Shown: positions 23,752-35,754, counted from the first letter of the stretch. The stretch is DNA of 64,000 bases from Alentia gelatinosa (GCA_950022655.1 OX465583.1:32887360-32951359); one strand, 5' to 3'. Notes: generated by a model not told the origin, from the letters alone. Numbers and translations: made by a program.

Positions 23752-26700
23752 CAATAATCAGCAATGGATTGTTCTTTGCGCAGGTGTCCTTAGATATTGG
23801 AAATTCTGAGACATAGCAAAGACTTACTTCGTACATGATTACGATTCGTCACCCTGTTATTTTATGTCGTGTTATTTGAATCATATGATGATACAAAGGG
23901 GGGGGGGGGGGTAAGATATATCAAAAGGAGATTCTAAGCTTTCTATTGCCATATGAACACTCCTACTTCATTGCTCTATCGGACAGTAATCATATATCAG
24001 GATACCTCGATGTAAACAAGTGGGTTTTACCTCATGAGACCTTGATGTTTGCAATGCCTGAATAAAACGTCTTTTATGAAACAAAAAATATATAGCTTAA
24101 ACTGTTGTTGTGTGTAATACGGTCCTACCACGATATTTATAGGTACAGTTATGCTGAATGTCCTCTATGACCCATAATAAAATTGAAACCACCATGTCAA
24201 CACTACCTTCTTAGAAAGCACTGCCTGACACTAATGCCACCTCCCAGTGATTTGGTCATGCTAACAAAGGGGTATGTTGGATACTAGGACCTATGGCACA
24301 CAGGCCATTAACCCATTCAATCCGAGACATGATTCAATTAAAACTTACCAAATGACCTCCTGCTCCCTCAGGCTCATTCAACGTCAGGGCGACACTTTAC
24401 TTGACAATTTAACGCTTGCTGCCCCGATTATCGTATTATAGGTGAATGTTATTGATTTAACCAAGGTTTTGAAAAGTTGATGATCGACCTATAGATCCTA
24501 TTGTTGCTTGGAGGAAGATTCTTTTAGGCATTCCATTGGTGCCTCAATGCATTTTTATTATGTATGTCAAATTCTTAAAGATTGGGTTAAAATGAATGAA
24601 AATATTGTATCATCTTTTAAGGAAAGTTAATTCCGGATTGGGGCCTATCAATGAATTCCTTATTTCTATGAAGACACATTCGAGTTGCTCCGAGTGTCCA
24701 CCTTATCCATAGTGACTGCTTGGAACCAAAGTCACTTTTCATGGCTTGCAGGAAACACCATGGAGAGTTATTAACTAATATAACCCTATATTCTCTGTTT
24801 ATCCATTATATTCTATGAGTTATATGTCAATGCTTAAGGTATAGAATTGTGGTTCGGGAAAATATATTCCTATTGTCAAATATTATGTATCTTCATCTCA
24901 TATTCCCTCTGATTATCTACGCATTCAAACTACGCATTCAAACTAGTTGGGTGATTGACGGTTTATCCTTAAAGATAGAGAATAAAAAATATGATTTTGC
25001 GTTTGTTAATCTGACCAATCTAGAGGTGATATAGACATCTCAATATCATGTCATGGGCATTCGTAATGTCATTACGGTATCATCAGTTATATAAAAAAAA
25101 TCTAATACGGGCAGCCGTTTGTAGTTCAAATCCCAGAGAATATTCTTGCACGAATATTAAACTAGGCTGAACTGTTCATCACTGGTGAAATGTATGTATT
25201 GTATGACGAAAATAAAGATCACTCATAAAAGAAAATCCCATCTTTTCTGTAATACATTGAAAACCGTATTATAATTCCGATCAGACGATATATTGTGTAT
25301 TGGGGGTGAAACGGATATACAGGCAGAATTGATATTTCATGATACCTGCACATTTCCTCCCGAATTAAAAAAAAGTTTGAGGATTAGATAATCTGGATAA
25401 TACAAAAGTTGGAATCCTGTGTCTGCACTTATAGTTTGGGAATGTCTACCATTATAGTTACTGAAATATATAGGAATTTTCTGTAACCTCGCGTACCACA
25501 CTGCGAACTATTCCTTTCTCACCAGAGGGAGGGATCAGATACATTTTAGAAATTTAAGTAAGAAAATATCTTCTCAGTTTTCAAGACATAACCCTAAGTT
25601 CATTAGATTAGAAAAAAATCAGTGGTTAAACAGCGGTTCAGTATAGAAGCAGCGCCCCGTAACACATTGTACATTTTTGAGTACTTCTATGGTTCAAAAG
25701 GAACAAAAAGGATAAACCCCTTCCATATATCCCACCAAAATGCTCTTAAAATGTCACATTTCAGAGCTTCTGTTGGCACCTTCGCCCGGGACTCACAGCA
25801 TGGGGGTTGCCCCTCATCCTACCAGGATCCTTCTCAGGCGTCAGCCCCTGACCTGACAAAATCTCACTCAAGTCCATTATCAAACCATGGCAGCCATGAA
25901 TATGATAACTTTACTAGGTATAGGAAAGTAAAGTGGCACCCATGAAAACTTACAATAATTCAGATTTGTGTATTGTTTGAATTTTTTTGGTGGGGGGAGA
26001 GCTGTGGGGCAATATAAAAAGTAGCTGCTTTTCTGTGAGTACCAGTAGTTTCTGTCAAAGTATACTTTGACAAGTGTCATTCAATAATATGTACATAAAA
26101 GATAGCCTTTTCCATGACATTGGAGCTTCGGTTACACAAAGAAATTACCAAATATTAATTACCCTGAGCAGGCACCATACAAGGTCAGTTGCATAAGTGT
26201 GTTTCCGGCCATGGTATTGGACCATCGTTCTGGTGAGATACAATAAACATTTGCATAAATATCCAGGGGCAATTTCAAGGACATATTGACATTGCAAGGA
26301 GAACAATTTGACCTGTGACAAATTTGCACACACTCTTAACTACGGAGTGGAGTATACGGGTCCTGGTTCATGAAATAAGGCCCGCGCAATGGCATAAATG
26401 AACCATAAACTGGACAGTATTCTTGTTTTAACGGTTTAATGCATGGGGAACGGGGATTCTAGGCCCCCTTGATGGTTCTCCCATCTTATATGAGAACCCA
26501 TCTATATCTGTGTAGTATCATAATCCCTAACAGAAACTGCATGTTTATTGACAGCCCTCTTTCAGTTCTTTGTTTGTATTTATTTTGCGAGGTATTTCTT
26601 TTAATTGTTCCTCTTGAATACAACTGCTTACATTTCTAGTAGAGACACCCAAGTTGCTGATCAAACAAAGACAATCTCCATAGATCCAGACTATAGACTT

Positions 26701-28224
26701 TACAATAACAAAGATATACATGGCATAGAATGTGTTTGGGCAATGCGAGGCTCTTTGGTACAACACAGAGCTCAGGGCCATCTCTTTGTTATCTCCACTA
26801 ATTAATACACTCTTATATCAGGATAATGCGTGCATCATCGATGAAATGCTAATACCTACTGCCCATTTTCAAATAACTAACGGCGCATCCACCCCTTCTC
26901 CTTTTTGCATTCACTGATATAGAATTTTAAAGTGGATGCCAATGCAGATAGATGGAGCAGTAGAAGCTCACAAAAAGTATATATACTGTATACAGCTAGG
27001 AACTTTATCGTATCTTGGGTAGTACTATATCACGGTAGTCCCATGAAAAGGCGCGGATGTATAATCTTAAAATCCTAAGATTTTTAAAGAAACTATCATT
27101 GCAGAGACAGGTTTTGCGGAACAATAACCTGAGCGGCGCAGTGTGCCGCAAGTCGCGTTGTATAGATATCAAATTTATATCATAAGGGCTAGGGTGTAAT
27201 TATGCATACATATATATGTATCTAACGGAAGTAGACACACACACGCTGGGCCCAGTTCCAATCTCTCTCTTTATTTCCAGACATCATCTTAAGCGAGAGT
27301 TGCACCAGCTAGGCCGGTGGTCGCAGGTGGCTGTCTGGAAATGTGCAAATTCTCCTAGCTCTTCCACCAACCCACATTATTCCAGCTGGCCAACGACCTC
27401 TTAGGGCCCATACACTGCCCAGTGGGCACCTAGCGATTTCTTCCACTAAGCCAGGCGGTCAAATCGTGCTGGTAGGCTGGTGCCGTGCCTCAGCGATGCT
27501 ACTGCCATCTGGTGGACGTTGGTGGCATTATCGTGCTTTCCTCGTACCCCGTTCATTTGATAGGGAGCACATCATATGCAGCCGCTGCTGCCTGCCTGTG
27601 TCTCTGTATAGTACATTCCGCTAAGCATCCCACGTAATGCGCACTTTGTCTGTCAAATTTCTGCTAAATACTGTGGATTACCCAATAATACAGGTAAATA
27701 AAGATAAGTGTTGATATTATGAATAGGTATGACATACACTGGTGCTAAACTTATGCCCAAAGTACCCAAACTTTTGCTCTCTGCTTGCAAGTTACTGGCT
27801 AGCGGGGTGCTAACGGTTCACGGTGATGGCATCCTTTGCGGTGTAGGACGAGAGTGATCAATGCGGTTGCAGGCAAAGTTCACACATACCCCGCTGGCCA
27901 GCCGGCCTACCACTAAAAAGCTATTCAAATGGGTTTTTGATGAGAGTGGCCGCTGATGCTTTGCATGCAGGATTGTATAATTTGGTGAAGACAAGCACTC
28001 TTAAGTTTGCGCCGTGCGGCTCCCTGGGTTTATATATTGGGGACACCATATTTGTTATGTACACGACAGTGTATGATGTGTGTAAGGCTAGGTATGCGTG
28101 TAATGCATAAAATGTGTATGTAATCCTTATGCAAATGACTAACACTATCTCAATGAGAGCTTTAGTAACGTATGAACAATCAGTGGGAATGTAGCACTTG
28201 GTACTACACACTCACTATAGTAGT
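23752..28224. other. no recognised gene (4.5 kb)
   Basis: AT-rich DNA with a poly-G run at 23898-23911 and a 13-bp tandem duplicate (ACGCATTCAAACT twice) near 24919-24944. There are scattered unassigned frames, the longest 107 codons plus at 25622-25945, serine/histidine-rich with no recognised domain. A CTCF-type motif lies at 27504-27515. Confidence 0.6.
27504..27515 (-). promoter_or_regulatory. CTCF-type motif
   Basis: GCCATCTGGTGG fits GCCMYCTRSTGG exactly, followed by a second GGTGGC. Sequence match only. Confidence 0.35.
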
Positions 28225-28244
28225 GGGGGGGGGGGGGGGGGGGG
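28225..28244 (+). repeat. poly-G run (20 nt)
   Basis: Uninterrupted G tract. Similar tracts lie at 23898-23911, 34735-34753 and 41040-41055, always with G on the plus strand. Confidence 0.95.
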
Positions 28245-28429
28245 TGAGAAAGGGTAGGACGGATGTGTGACTTTATCTTGGATTGTGTTATCAGACACTC
28301 TGATAAGAGCCACCGTAATGAACACTCGCCCTTCAGACTAGTCCCGACCACTACCTCCCGACAGACCGCATACCACGGTGTCCCCACAGACCACAGTGTT
28401 ACTGAATGTGGCATGATTTAATCGAACAC

Positions 28430-28605
28430 AGCACTCACCCTAGACTTCCTTAAGTCTTTGATTATGAACATTCATTAAATGATTAAATACAATCAGAATA
28501 AAGTCCATTATAGTATGTATTCTTTTCTGACTGGTCCATGAACCACGTATCCCAGCGAGGCGGGTAGCCATAGGAGGCAGGGACTGGAGCCAGTCTACAC
28601 TCATC
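28430..28605 (+). repeat. interspersed repeat family A, copy 2
   Basis: Shares the TAGACTT-n-AAGTCTTTGATTATGAACATT start and the CAGGGACTGGAGCCAGTCTA end with copies at 23.2 and 43.4 kb. Unlike those two it is not followed by the AGCCCATAAGACAGC element. Confidence 0.65.
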
Positions 28606-29047
28606 CTGAAACAAGGTCGATCAGGGATTTTCTCGTCCCGTTTGGATTTCTCCCGGCATTGCATAAAAAATCACTACTTCTCGGCTTATTTGATGTTAAT
28701 TTTTTACCAGTTATCTGAGGTCTTTAGTAAAAAAAACCCACAAAGAAACGGGAAATGTATTTGCCTGATTTAGTATAAAGGAGGATACCATTATGTCCTG
28801 CTCAAGTGAATATGTATTTCGAGACCTCAGACTAAATCACTGAGTGACTTCTCCAAAACGGGACGAGCTTGGTGCCATTTCGTTTAAGGACGAGTTCTCC
28901 ATCAACAATTTTATCACAGCCTCACAATCTGGCCACAAGCAACAAGATCCTGACAGACTTCTCAGTATAGATTCTCTACAGACCACAATACTACAATCCA
29001 TTGGGTGGTCAAAGATAAGGGTATCTATTACATATCCCACCTTCTCC
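28606..29047. other. no recognised gene
   Basis: Both strands are open for over 100 codons at 28837-29196. The frames run across the left end of the TTAA element, so they cannot be an intact gene. Nothing is recognised. Confidence 0.55.
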
Positions 29048-29051
29048 TTAA

Positions 29052-29744
29052 GGTCCGGCTCCATCAGAGAGACGGATTCGTCGCACGTTTTTAATTGGCC
29101 TATAAACGCCGCTCGACCAAGTTTTATTACCCCAACTGCAACGGATTTGTTGCACTCGATCTCATGAGAAGTACAAGGTATGCCACACTGGTGCAACGGG
29201 ATCGTCGCAGTGCTAGTGGCATACCCCTATACCAGTGGCATATACTGATACACAGTGTAAACATATTAGATATGATTTATATGAGATAAGATAATTTCAT
29301 ATAGGAAAGGAAAAAGAAAAAAATAGACACTTAGGGGCCTACACCTGCAGCACAGTGCCTACAGCCACAGCCTTCCGTTTTCACAGCTTGTTTAGCTATC
29401 ACACCTTCTGAGACCTGGTGCTGTCATACCAGTATGTGCTAAACACTGATAGCAGGACAAACCATGTACCAGTGGTATTGACTCCCTACCTCAAGACACG
29501 AGGCTTTTATACATACTTATTATAGGAAGCACTCCATGCCTGTGCGACGGATCCGTCGCATATCTTGAACATCTCATGATGTGCGATGCGACGGATTCGT
29601 CGCATCGCACACGCGCACACGCCTGCCCCTCACTGGTGTCATTGTGTGCAGTGCGATTAACACGGCCGTTTTTATGACCCCCGGCCGGCGTTTATTACAT
29701 TTTATGGACTTGCGATGGATCCGTCTCTCTGATGGAGCCGGGCC
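29052..29744. mobile_element. TTAA-flanked palindrome-rich element, 693 bp
   Basis: Inverted termini of about 36 bp (GGTCCGGCTCCATCAGAGAG on the left, the complement of GGCCCGGCTCCATCAGAGAG on the right) are each bounded by TTAA (29048-29051 and 29745-29748), the target duplication of piggyBac-type elements. The interior is loaded with palindromes of the GCGACGGATCCGTCGC type, including a perfect 18-bp palindrome at 29543-29560 and a 30-bp near-palindrome at 29581-29610. No transposase is present. Diverged fragments occur at 14985-15145 (reversed) and 38060-38165. The termini do not start with the usual piggyBac CCY, so superfamily is tentative. Confidence 0.75.
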
Positions 29745-29748
29745 TTAA

Positions 29749-30662
29749 AGGCATGGACAACAGAGGCCATTCCAGCCACCTCTCTTTATGAGTCAGTCCC
29801 TAGGCCCTATCCGAAACTTTTGAAACATGTGTATGGACTTATGCAACAGGGTCCTCGACCTCTGATAGAAGACAATTGGAAATGACTTTAGGTCATTTCT
29901 CTATTCTCAATTATGCCTCTTTCTATCTATTTATGTAAGTCTATTGCATAACTGTCAAGACCACCTTTCTCCAAAGATTTTGGATACCTTGATTTAATAT
30001 GATGATTTAGTATGTACTTGCATCCCTCTGCCTTCCCTGTAGGCAATTAAAAGACTGTAAACCACAGTATAGACCACCCAAGCCCACTTCGGCCATCCAC
30101 CTATAGGACATAGAGCTATCAAAAAATGGGGGCTGTTATTTTTCCCCAAACTGAGAACACGTAGCTGTAACAGCATACAGTTTAGCCCCGACTGATGGCG
30201 CTCAATCTCCTGGCTGATCCTTCGTGCCACTTGGCTTGCAAGTGGGACGATCATGGTGATCTGCTATGAGACTGTAGTACATCCCGTTGTCGCCAGGACC
30301 AGGGCGCACAGGCTCTCAAACGTATCCGGAAGGTGCGTGCGCTCTGTGAATGGACTAGACTGGACTCTCTAGGAGCCACCTAACAGATGATCAGAGAACC
30401 AGCAAATGTTCTGTGCCCTATGGGGCACGCAGAGAGTGATTATTAGTTCTGGCATCATCTGCCAGGAAATTGTAATCGGGGGGTAACCAATGATTTCTGT
30501 TGTTATAACCTATAGATGTTATTGAGACAAGTCTAATATCCCTCCATGGCAAGCCCAAAAATTTGTTTTTATAAAAAATCCAATGATAATTGGTCCCGCC
30601 ACCTGATATTTTGGAAGGTGTCGGGCAAGACGGCTGCCTGCGTAGCACAATAGCTATGTGCC
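29749..30662. other. no recognised gene
   Basis: Anonymous DNA. Minus frames at 29994-30254 and 30418-30648 (about 80 codons) are unassigned. Confidence 0.6.
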
Positions 30663-31690
30663 CTATAGACTACTCACCATTGTCCTCCTTATAACCAACA
30701 ACCATTTTTTCTATTGACAGGGTGGAAAAAGTGAAAATTTTTGTCATCTGAAATTTACTGCCTCAGAAAGGAAAAACATCAATGTTGGCCTTGGTATATA
30801 TAGTGGTGAATATGTGTGGGAAGGTAAAACTAGCTAAAGAACTAGCTTAAGAACTATGTAAAGAACTATACCTTATAAACCGGAAATGAAAATAAGGATT
30901 TGTAAAAGTGGAAATCTGCCACCCCCTATATTATATTGAATAGTCTGCACTGTTGCACCCCTAGACTTTCACCATGGCCCCCTAAGAAACTATGGAACAC
31001 AGTATATAACATAGAGATAGCTAAGCTATATCATTCATCTATTAAGCCATCCACATATTCTATATAGACTACACACCACTGTCTTCCTTACGACCAGCTA
31101 CTGCCGCCTCCCTATTGATCACACAAATGTATATTCCTATTGACCACCTACCAGTGTCGCTGCGCTACATTTCCCTCTGGCATCTTCATCGATTTGATCA
31201 TCACCTGATTTAACCCTGAATCACCTCGACCAACCCAACCAACACATTTCCGTTAGAGTATAGAGAACCGAAGTGAACCTACTGAGACGACTGAAAACGA
31301 GGCTTCAGTGCTTAAGCTATGTACGGTTTGAGGCTAGATGTTGATTCTGTCCCAATCGCCTCTACTGAAGTGTACTTATACCATGATCATCTCTGCATGA
31401 ATAGATATAAGAGTAATTTAAATGAGACTCATTGGATGTTTTACCAATATGCACTTCCATGTTTTGAGAAGGGGGCATGTAACTTAAAGCCACACACAAT
31501 ATAAATCATGAGTGTCTGTTCCCAGTGCTGTTTTGTGAACGGGATCTGCTATTTCAGCAGGTTCACATAGGTACCTCGTCCATCTAGGGATCTGATGAGT
31601 CATAAGGACTACATACGTTACCTCTAAACGGTACAATTTCCACTATAGACTACACATCACTACTTCCTTCTACATAACCGACTTTTAGAT
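30663..31690 (+). repeat. three spaced copies of a 50-bp repeat
   Basis: The segment TATAGACTACACACCACTGT, continuing into a CTTCCTTA-n-ACCA part, recurs at 30664-30718, 31063-31120 and 31644-31686 in one orientation, about 400 and 580 bp apart, with non-identical spacers. This suggests an old, long-period tandem array. Another dispersed repeat (30867-30920) sits in the first spacer. Confidence 0.55.
30867..30920 (+). repeat. dispersed repeat, copy 1
   Basis: Shares CGGAAATGAAAATAAGGATTT and the TAAAAGTGGAAA-TCTGCC run with 58184-58240. Confidence 0.5.
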
Positions 31691-32089
31691 ATATACTCCT
31701 GAGCCTACTGTCCATATGTCGCACGTAGTCTTTGCGATCATATAATAGCCTAGGCTTCCCCTTACCACATACTGCCATTTTCCTACATGACACACACCAC
31801 AGCCTTTATGCAGACCACACAGATATTTCTGTGTAAACACCGTGAATAGACGTTCGTAGACTTTGGTATGAGCGGCTACACCTTGTTTTGGCAGGTTCAT
31901 TATGGAGGCCATACATATGTTGTCATTGGGCATGAGGAACACGTTCAGATACACTGCCTAGGTTAGGGAGAGGCTATATAGACTCTCAACTTGTGGCACA
32001 AACTATCCCTCCGCTATCTGCATTCCAACTCTGTGACATTGATAAGATGTAGTAGGCTACACCGATCCAGTATTTGAGTATCTCAAAAG
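31691..32089. other. no recognised gene
   Basis: Anonymous. An 89-codon minus frame at 31685-31954 is unassigned. Confidence 0.55.
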
Positions 32090-32290
32090 AGTGTCCAGCT
32101 GATCATGACCAATCACTACAGACTGAAGTACCTCAGTGACCCACTGTTGCTTGGTACATTTGGACCCTCAAAAGGCAGTTCTAGAAGTAGCTGGTTCCCA
32201 AGTGGGATACGGCAAATGACTAACAGACTGGATAAAACCCAAACCTTTTAATTGTTTTTTATAATGCCATTTCTTGTAAATCTGAATGTT
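32090..32290 (+). repeat. interspersed repeat family B, copy 1
   Basis: Aligns with 44310-44510 (CAGCTGATCATGACCAATCA, GACCCACTG, AACCCAAACCTTTTAATTGT) and in its second half with 52684-52820. Family unknown. Confidence 0.6.
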
Positions 32291-32579
32291 TAGGGCTTCA
32301 ATCCTGCAATCCCTCATATTGGTATCATTTTTATTTTTCTAGATTCTATTGCACATTATGCAGTGTCCGAGGCAGCTACCGCGACTATTGAACAAGAAAT
32401 TTCTACCCGGGACCAAAAAATACCCCAGTCAAAAAACATATTTATATATTCCCACCGGAAACAAACTGAATGTTGACAATCTAGGAAGAACACCACAGTT
32501 CCATTGCACATTATTATATACCTGTGTACAAACTAAGTGTAAATACACACTGCTCCTATGGGTATAGAAACTATACACA

Positions 32580-32712
32580 GATTGCACTGTGCACTGTGAA
32601 ACGTTGTACTGGTGCCTTTGGATATCAACAGATTGGACGCTTTGAGTGACAAAATGCACGCTTTGAACCTTACCTGCACGCTTTGAGCTACAGATTGCAC
32701 GCTTTGAAGAAA
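32580..32712 (+). repeat. TGCACGCTTTGA short tandem array
   Basis: About four to five imperfect copies of TGCACGCTTTGA spaced by 10-20 bp, ending just before a CCAAT-type box (ATTGG, 32725-32729). Confidence 0.65.
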
Positions 32713-32764
32713 TAAAGCATTTTGATTGGTTGAGAGGCCGACAACAGAATTAAAAGATTAAAAA

Positions 32765-32854
32765 ATGGCGGATCCTTTAACTTCACGAGTTCTGTGGCGT
32801 TGTACAGAAACCACGGAACGAGTTAGTGTGAAAATATATCAAACTTCAAAGTAG
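32765..32854 (+). CDS. short ORF with promoter-like upstream signals (29 codons)
   Basis: ATG in AAAAAATGGCGGATCC context, the composite YY1 motif/start-codon arrangement seen at many animal promoters with short leaders. The frame encodes MADPLTSRVLWRC and continues to TAG at 32852. ATTGG (CCAAT reversed) lies 40 bp upstream. Splicing out of the frame at the weak GTAGAA next to the stop is possible. No family is recognised, and the ORF is short enough to be chance. Confidence 0.2.
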   Translation: MADPLTSRVLWRCTETTERVSVKIYQTSK

Positions 32855-33208
32855 AATACGATTACGAATCACGTGAAACACGTTATAAGGCTTAGATATG
32901 CGAGATCAATCGATTTCGATACGTTCACGAACCGAGCGGATGACTGGTAGATGTCAACAAATAGCGGAGACATTGCACCACTCGAGTACAGCTGTCCGAC
33001 AGGACAATCGAGCATAGCAGGGTGACCGTGTGTTAATTTATGCGGCGGTATAATGTATTCGCGCCTGAGCGGTGATCACTTCAGGTTGTCAACTTCCGGC
33101 ATGTCTGCTAACGTACACATCATCTTTGCCAGTTGTAAAAAGTGACTTCGACGTCAAATTACGGTCAGTTTTAGCAAATTAAGACCGAATTAAGGTATAT
33201 AATAATAT
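32855..33208. other. no recognised gene
   Basis: Relatively CG-retaining anonymous stretch between the short ORF and the palindrome. Confidence 0.5.
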
Positions 33209-33357
33209 GAAACCATAGTGATGGTGCCAATACGGGGTAGATTTATGAGTTGTTTCGGAGAAATTCGTTCTGAACAAGCCGGCACGGCGAGTTCAGAACG
33301 AATTTCTCAGAAACAACGAGTAAATCTACCCCGTATTGTCACCATAACTATGGTTTC
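33209..33357. mobile_element. 149-bp near-perfect palindrome (foldback element)
   Basis: Arms of 67 bp (33209-33275 and 33291-33357) differ at about six positions and surround a 15-nt GC-rich loop. Arm landmarks are GAAACCATAG at the outside and GTTCTGAAC at the loop. Some pairing extends outward. It may be a foldback/hairpin MITE or a hairpin-RNA precursor locus. Confidence 0.85.
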
Positions 33358-33806
33358 ACATATTACCATTAAAATGAAAAACTGTCATAACCATCTGTCA
33401 TCAGAACCTTCTATTACAATAGTTTTTGACATGAAATCATAACTAAAGTTCTTCTTACAGTCATGTCTCACAGCCGTGTCTCACATTTATCTATCATGGC
33501 ACCTCAAATCATAAGGAACATTCATGATATTTTCTTTCATCCGCCTCTTATAGAAATCTATGAACGGAGCCTGAAATCAACATCAACCCTCATAACCTCC
33601 TCTCATATTCATCCATCATTGACAAAGTCAGAATATAATACCAAGGCTTTCCAGTCGAGACACTATAACATATATGTATAAGTAAAGGTAGCAAAATCTG
33701 ATAAGGTTAACCTCTCCTTACATCCATTTTCCACAGTTATCTTTCCTCTCTTAAGATCTTTCTTGGCTTTCTCTTTTATTATCTATCTATTACAAAGTCC
33801 CCAATG

Positions 33807-33807
<1 letters not shown>
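33358..33807. other. C/T-rich low-complexity stretch
   Basis: Pyrimidine-biased sequence (TCATATTCATC-type words) like that following other family C copies. The segment TACAAAGTCCCCAATGAAAT at 33791-33810 matches 36470-36490. No gene. Confidence 0.5.

Positions 33808-33874
<67 letters not shown>
33808..33874. repeat. (AT)n microsatellite
   Basis: About 33 AT units. The repeat grows out of the point where the related 36.48-kb copy reads AAAATGTATGG. Confidence 0.95.
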
Positions 33875-33875
<1 letters not shown>

Positions 33876-34198
33876 GTGCCACAGCAAACACAGCTACACT
33901 TTGTTTCGAAGCTATCACAACCCATAACCATTGATAACAGATTTGAAACGCGTCTCGAAAATGTTGATCACGTGAAAATACACTCGGATAGAGATCTGTA
34001 GCCCCTTTGTGCACAAAGAGCAAACAAATTGTCTCTACTGATAGACACTATAACACAGAAATTCCTGGTTTCAATTGATTGGGGAACATTGATAATAGAA
34101 ACAATAAAGTTAAAAGTCAATTATGGTATACTATGTAACCAATTTAAAGTCAAAAGTCAATTATGGTACACTATGTAACCAAATTACTGTCGCTCATG

Positions 34199-34262
34199 TA
34201 TTACTACACATCAACCACTCATGGTTTAGGGCCGCCTGTCCACAAAACCATCGGATATCAAT
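34199..34262 (+). repeat. interspersed repeat family C, copy 1
   Basis: Core GGTTTAGGGCCGCCTGTCCA followed by CAAAACCATCG. Related cores lie at 36607-36666 and 56042-56100. Each copy is followed by a pyrimidine-rich tail. Upstream, an AAGTCAATTATGGTA segment is tandemly doubled at 34112-34180. Confidence 0.7.
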
Positions 34263-34734
34263 CCATATCACCACCAACTCTAATACCCTCCTCCAGCAGC
34301 CATCTCTCACAGACAGCAATCATAAAAGGTTATTGTCGCACCTATTTATTACATCCTCGTATCCCCACTATCTGTGATGACAGACTCATATCATAGTTAT
34401 CTCTCACAACCTTCTCCCAGCTATATCTTATTAACTGGGCCATCTCTCATGCCCATAGTTCTCTAAGCGTTGATATTAAAACTTAGTCGTCAGAATTCTC
34501 ACAACATGTGACTTATAGACAGCGAGAAAGAATTACAGCAAACTGCACTACAGCACTACAGCAAACAGCACCACTTTAACGGCCACCCTGGCTCATCTGC
34601 TACAGGCTCTTGGATGTCAGTTGTGGTAAGTAAAACACTGGAAATAATTTTCATGTGGAATATACTGCCCCTGGGAAACCCTAAAAACATGGGAAACACG
34701 TCGATGTTGGCCACAGCATGGGTTGTGTGTGTGT
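34263..34734. other. no recognised gene; pyrimidine-rich
   Basis: CTCC/TCTCAC-rich low-complexity DNA, then anonymous sequence. Confidence 0.55.
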
Positions 34735-34753
34735 GGGGGGGGGGGGGGGGGGG
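34735..34753 (+). repeat. poly-G run (19 nt)
   Basis: Preceded by a GTGTGTGTGT stretch, forming a compound simple repeat. Confidence 0.95.
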
Positions 34754-34773
34754 TGTTCAAACCACCGTTTCGT

Positions 34774-34824
34774 AGGCATGAACAAGGCTCGATTAATATT
34801 ATTTCTGCCTTACACATGGAAAGC
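34774..34824 (+). repeat. diverged interspersed repeat, copy 2
   Basis: Partner of 12223-12275 (GGCTCGATTAATATTATTT core). Confidence 0.6.
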
Positions 34825-34959
34825 TAACACCTCTTCAGCCTTGAGTCACAGACTGCTGTCACGTGACTTTGTCATGGCCCTGTGTCACAGACTGCTGTAA
34901 AATGCCTCGGCCACACTTTCCCCTACTCACTGTCACGGCACGGTCTCACGGGTCACACA

Positions 34960-35115
34960 TCCTGTGGACAGATCCGCCGCTCACGAGTGCGCTTTCACTG
35001 CTGATAAGCCACGGTCCGCCGTAATCTGGCTGATTATCTACGCTGCCCGTGTATCGCGGGGATTACAGCTAATAATTCAGACCTGTCTGCAGCGGGCAAT
35101 CTGCTGGTATCAGGC
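34960..35115. promoter_or_regulatory. candidate cis-regulatory segment
   Basis: A CG-retaining 150-bp stretch packed with developmental-factor words: GATAAG, CTGATTATC, GGGATTAC (Otx-type), GCTAATAATTC and CAGACCTGTCTG. Neighbouring sequence is AT-rich and plain. The clustering is suggestive only, and no conservation data are available here. Confidence 0.25.
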
Positions 35116-35700
35116 GGGTGGGTGAGTGGATGGGCGGGTGGGAGGACATACTCGTCCCCGAATGGTAGGTAGGTAGAGACCTGAAATAATAGGTAATTCT
35201 AGCCTCACACTATCGAGTCTCTGGATCTATAATGACACATGATTGTATATACTTGTAATGAGGTTTGATTTTAGAACTCATTATCAAAGTCCCCCATAAC
35301 TGTCATGCTGGGTGACATATATTCTTATTAGTAGTTGTTTGTGAGTGTCTGTCTGCAATTAAAGTGAGGGATGGCTTCAGATTATAATGACATTTGACCG
35401 AGGATTTATATTGACGTGTTAATGTGCACTATTATTATGATGGTTGTTATGTTGAGTTGGACTAGTTGAAAACATTTAGTAATATACATGAACTTAGAAT
35501 GGCATCAACTCATGTGACTTTTCGTGAATTGTAAAATGATACTACAAATAAACTAGTTTTATGTCTTCGTCCTTCAAAAGTATGCTGTAAAGTTGTCGAT
35601 TAGACATATCTCGATGCCAAAGGCAGAGGGATACACAACCATAAATACGAAATGGATACATTGTGTGAAAATGCGTTTTATTCATCTATTTTCCGATCTG
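35116..35700. other. no recognised gene
   Basis: GGTGGGTGAGTGGATGGGCGGG run at 35116-35140, then AT-rich anonymous DNA. Confidence 0.6.
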
Positions 35701-35701
35701 G

Positions 35702-35754
35702 CCGGAAGTAGGTGGCGCTTTTCTCACTGTCTGAGGCTTGGGGCCGCCATTTTG
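35702..35754. promoter_or_regulatory. ETS + YY1 promoter-like motif pair
   Basis: CCGGAAGT (35702-35709, consensus ETS) lies 34 bp from GCCGCCATTTTG (35743-35754, consensus YY1 on the minus strand). This pairing is common at animal housekeeping promoters. On the minus strand the YY1 site would place an ATG (ATGGCGGCC) followed by only eight codons, so no gene is supported. Confidence 0.3.

Noticed and set aside
25124..25133. tRNA T-loop-like GTTCAAATCC
   Set aside because: No acceptor, D-arm or anticodon stem can be folded around it.
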